Source: Rubrobacter sp.
GTDB lineage: Bacteria > Actinomycetota > Rubrobacteria > Rubrobacterales > Rubrobacteraceae
Direction of reading: 5' to 3'
DNA: 8,337 nt
NCBI GenBank assembly: GCA_013695335.1
Contig: JACDAR010000251.1
Coordinates: 1-8,337 of the forward strand
Below, piece by piece: positions 6,310 through 8,337 of this stretch; the stretch's first letter is position 1; each line of letters begins with the position of its first letter. The notes under the pieces were generated by a model that was given only the letters and a program-made list of their open reading frames with translations, searched no databases and was not told the DNA's origin. The position numbers were made by a program, and so were the translations under genes.

Positions 6310-7143
6310 ATGCCTTTGATCCCTGACGGCCGCGTGCTATACGCCCAGGCCCTTTGTGAACACTTCGCGGCCCCTGCCTTCAACGTCTGCAACCTGGAGA
6401 TGGCGCAGGGCGCGGTGGAGGCGGCCGAGGCGGAAGAAGCCCCGATCATCCTCCAGACATATCCGGGTGACCTGACGCACGGCGGCGCCCCACTCGCCGC
6501 CCTGCTGAGGACGCTGGCAGAAGGGTCGAGCGCGCCGGTTGCGCTGCACCTGGATCACGGCGAGGGGTTAGAGATGATAGCGGGTCGCCTGCGAGACGGG
6601 TACTCCTCGGTGATGTTCGACGGCTCGCACCTCGACCTGGATGAGAACATCCGCCAGACCCGGCGGCTGTCCAAGGTCGCGCACGCCTTCTCAGCCTCGC
6701 TCGAAGCGGAGATCGGGCTGTTCGGCGGGGATCACGGCTCAGTAGTATTCACGGACCCCGAGGAAGCTGAACGATTCGTCTTCGAGTCGGGCGCGGACAC
6801 CCTGGCCGTCTCCGTCGGCTCCGAGCACCATCAACAGAGCCGCCTGGATCTGGAACGGCTGAATGACATCTCGGGTCGCACGGGGCATCCCATGGTGCTG
6901 CACGGCGGATCTGGCATCCACCCGGACGACGTGGAGGCCGCGGTCGGGATGGGGGTCGTGAAGATCAACATCGGGCACGCCATCTCCGTCGCCATGAACG
7001 AGGGCGCGAAGGAGGCCATCGAATCCGGCCTCGACCACTACGCGATGCTGAAGGTGATGCGCGAGAAGGTGCGAGACAAGGCCATTGAGAAAATACGGAT
7101 CATGGGCACAGCCGGACGCGCCCCGGCGAACGTCCCAGCCTAA
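6310..7143 (+). CDS. Class II (zinc) ketose-bisphosphate-type aldolase
   Basis: A 277-residue member of the fructose/tagatose-bisphosphate aldolase family (FbaA/GatY/KbaY type). The family reversibly cleaves a ketose phosphate to dihydroxyacetone phosphate and an aldehyde, using zinc. Visible motifs: PAFNVCNLE (22-30), HLDHG (80-84) with catalytic Asp82 and zinc ligand His83, SSVMFDGSHLDLDEN (99-113), SLEAEIG (130-136), SVGSEHH (168-174) with zinc ligand His173, VLHGGSGI (196-203) with zinc ligand His198, and EKIRIMGTAGRA (260-271) at the end. Length is close to GatY/KbaY (about 285). The motif that normally reads N-[VI]-[DN]-T-[DE] and holds the substrate phosphate reads NIGHA here (220-224), and the loop after FGG (138-140) is short, so the usual bisphosphate substrates may not apply. 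The ATG at 6310 has AGGAGG 6 bases upstream; a TTG at 6274 in frame has none. Its stop overlaps the convergent epimerase gene. Confidence 0.88.
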   Translation: MPLIPDGRVLYAQALCEHFAAPAFNVCNLEMAQGAVEAAEAEEAPIILQTYPGDLTHGGAPLAALLRTLAEGSSAPVALHLDHGEGLEMIAGRLRDGYSSVMFDGSHLDLDENIRQTRRLSKVAHAFSASLEAEIGLFGGDHGSVVFTDPEEAERFVFESGADTLAVSVGSEHHQQSRLDLERLNDISGRTGHPMVLHGGSGIHPDDVEAAVGMGVVKINIGHAISVAMNEGAKEAIESGLDHYAMLKVMREKVRDKAIEKIRIMGTAGRAPANVPA

Positions 7144-8207
7144 CCGCCTGGGATTTCGGATACCTCCAGCTCCACCCGGAAGCGCCGGGACTCGCCTGGC
7201 TCAAGCCACAACACCCGTCCCGCCTCTTGCTCGGCCTCGTGGCCGCCTACCCGGCACGTCGCTGGCTCCAGCCCGACGGTGTATGTTCCCTCGCCCGTCA
7301 TGGTCCACTGCGCCATCTCGGGCAACTCATCCGGCCTGAACCGCACAGTGAAGGCGAGCCCGAGCACGGGGTTCTCCAGCCGCGCCTCGGCCCAGCCAGC
7401 CTCGTCCGCGACGGGGTGATGGTGGAAGACGCGCTCCCTGAATCCCGGCGTGGGTGCGTCGAAGCGGCCCCAGGTTTCGAGTCCGGTACGGGCTTCCTCG
7501 TCCCTTGGCTCCGGTGGCTTGCCGGGCTGACCAGGGCTGATAAGTCGGGAGCCCTCGTCCAGGAGCGGCCATCCCAGGTTGATGTGGTAGAGGAGCATCA
7601 GCGGCTGCGGGTCGAAGCCCTCGTTGGTGACCTTGTCTTCGATCCGTATTCTGGATTCTCCGGCGCGGACGGTGATGGTGCGATGCAGCGCGAGATCCGC
7701 GCCGAACACCCGATTCTCGCGCACCATGCCCCGCACTTCGAGGACGCATCCATCCTCATCCCAGACAGCATCGTGGGAGACGTTCGAGGCTGGGAGGTTC
7801 GAGATCCTACCGTGCAAACCGAGCGGCTCACCGTCTTTCCCCGAAGGGTTCCCGACGTTCTGGAGGCCGCAGGTGACGAGCAGGCCGCCCCCGAAGGATC
7901 GCAGCCAGCCTTCATCCTCGGGTTCGTAGTATTGTGGGGCGACGACGCCGTTGGGCGAGAGCCAGGCCAGGGGAACACCCCTGTACTCGGCGGTGCCGAG
8001 GTCCATGCCCCGATCCGTCAGCGCCTCGAAAGCGAGGCCGCCGCCAGCGCGGACCCGCATCGCCCTTACCCCGCGAGCCGGGCCGTCATCGAACACGAAA
8101 GGTTCGACCCCGAACGCCTGCCCAAGCCTGCCAGTACGACGCCGAAGCTCCAGGTTCGACAGCGTTTTCCCGTACAGGCTCACCTCGCCCTCCCGTTCCG
8201 GGGTCAT
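7140..8207 (-). CDS. DUF4432 family aldose 1-epimerase-like protein
   Basis: A 355-residue beta-sandwich protein of the galactose mutarotase-like superfamily, DUF4432 branch. Such proteins bind sugars and are expected to interconvert alpha and beta anomers, in the cytoplasm, as no signal peptide is seen. Counting from the ATG at 8207: an N-terminal ALTDRGMDLG (62-71), SFGGGLLVTCGLQNVG (104-119), LHGRISN (131-137) with His132, LLYHINLGWPLL (205-216) with His208, and GLEPATC (312-318) with Glu314. His132, His208 and Glu314 occupy the positions of the GalM catalytic residues. AAGGAGG ends 3 bases before this ATG, somewhat close. A GTG at 8240 would add 11 residues but has no ribosome site. The stop TAG (7142-7140) overlaps the TAA of the aldolase running the other way. 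Some relatives are annotated only as sugar-binding proteins, so activity is inferred. The neighbouring sugar genes support a role in preparing the anomer used by an isomerase or kinase. Confidence 0.87.
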   Translation of the reverse strand: MTPEREGEVSLYGKTLSNLELRRRTGRLGQAFGVEPFVFDDGPARGVRAMRVRAGGGLAFEALTDRGMDLGTAEYRGVPLAWLSPNGVVAPQYYEPEDEGWLRSFGGGLLVTCGLQNVGNPSGKDGEPLGLHGRISNLPASNVSHDAVWDEDGCVLEVRGMVRENRVFGADLALHRTITVRAGESRIRIEDKVTNEGFDPQPLMLLYHINLGWPLLDEGSRLISPGQPGKPPEPRDEEARTGLETWGRFDAPTPGFRERVFHHHPVADEAGWAEARLENPVLGLAFTVRFRPDELPEMAQWTMTGEGTYTVGLEPATCRVGGHEAEQEAGRVLWLEPGESRRFRVELEVSEIPGG

Positions 8208-8254
8208 GCGCCTCCTTGTATCTTGGTTGTGGTCGTTCACAATGCGGCCAGCAT

Positions 8255-8330
8255 GGGCGCGACAGACCGATTCCTCCTTGGTCCTATGGCTTCGCCTAAA
8301 GACCGCACGAGAGCACCCGTCGTCGCGCCC
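8255..8330 (-). promoter_or_regulatory. Possible structured leader upstream of the epimerase gene
   Basis: GGGCGCGAC (8255-8263) and GTCGCGCCC (8322-8330) form a perfect 9-base closing stem around 58 bases. Inside, read on the minus strand, GGTC (8304-8301), GACC (8283-8280) and GGTC (8268-8265) offer two mutually exclusive hairpins. The second one would hold a perfect ribosome-site-like AAGGAGG (8279-8273) in its loop. A short frame ATG CTG GCC GCA TTG TGA (8254-8237) follows and ends at the GTG at 8240. This could be a regulatory leader. Equally, it may be chance pairing in GC-rich DNA. It is not a tRNA: no T-arm consensus is present. Confidence 0.25.
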
Positions 8331-8337
8331 CTAGTTT

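Noticed and set aside
8255..8330. 76-base element closed by a 9-base stem, considered as a tRNA
   Set aside because: Neither strand has a T-arm with the GTTC consensus, a proper D-arm or an anticodon stem of the right length.
8237..8337. Minus-strand frame open from the window edge to a TGA overlapping the GTG at 8240, as if another gene were coupled to the epimerase
   Set aside because: The 33 codons include several AGG, TTA and ATA, unlike all neighbouring genes, and the epimerase has a better start at 8207. Too little sequence is present to call a gene.

Overview
The window looks like high-GC actinobacterial DNA. Codons end mostly in G or C, several genes start at GTG, and the relic surface-protein gene resembles proteins I associate with deep-branching actinobacteria such as Rubrobacter. 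That genus guess comes from protein flavour, not from a marker gene. Nearly everything here concerns uptake and breakdown of a monosaccharide.

Left part (1-3329) is a xylose-type module. A divergent xylose isomerase-family enzyme (576-1664, minus) overlaps by four bases the start of a clear xylulokinase, xylB (579 to beyond position 1, minus). Across a 200-base divergent control region lies a 12-helix sugar symporter of the XylE/GLUT type (1865-3280, plus), which ends in a strong hairpin. Together these would import a pentose, isomerise it to a ketose and phosphorylate it for the pentose phosphate pathway.

Middle part (3375-5991) holds a second FGGY sugar kinase (minus) whose best-supported start is a CTG codon, an AT-rich perfect inverted repeat upstream of it, a 53-residue orphan gene closed by a textbook terminator, and a decayed fragment of a large VCBS/RTX-repeat surface protein sitting between two terminators.

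Right part (5992-8337) carries a class II ketose-bisphosphate-type aldolase (6310-7143, plus), preceded by a 318-base leader with an operator-like palindrome. Converging on it, with overlapping stop codons, is a DUF4432 aldose-1-epimerase-like protein (7140-8207, minus). Upstream of that gene is a possible structured leader.

Reading the genes together: the epimerase would interconvert sugar anomers, an isomerase would make a ketose, one of two FGGY kinases would phosphorylate it, and the ketose phosphate would leave through the pentose phosphate pathway (XylB) or by aldol cleavage. The substrate of the second kinase-aldolase pair cannot be read from sequence. The aldolase has lost the usual Asp-Thr of its phosphate-binding motif, so a substrate other than fructose or tagatose bisphosphate is plausible. 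No regulator, RNA gene, CRISPR array or insertion sequence was seen.
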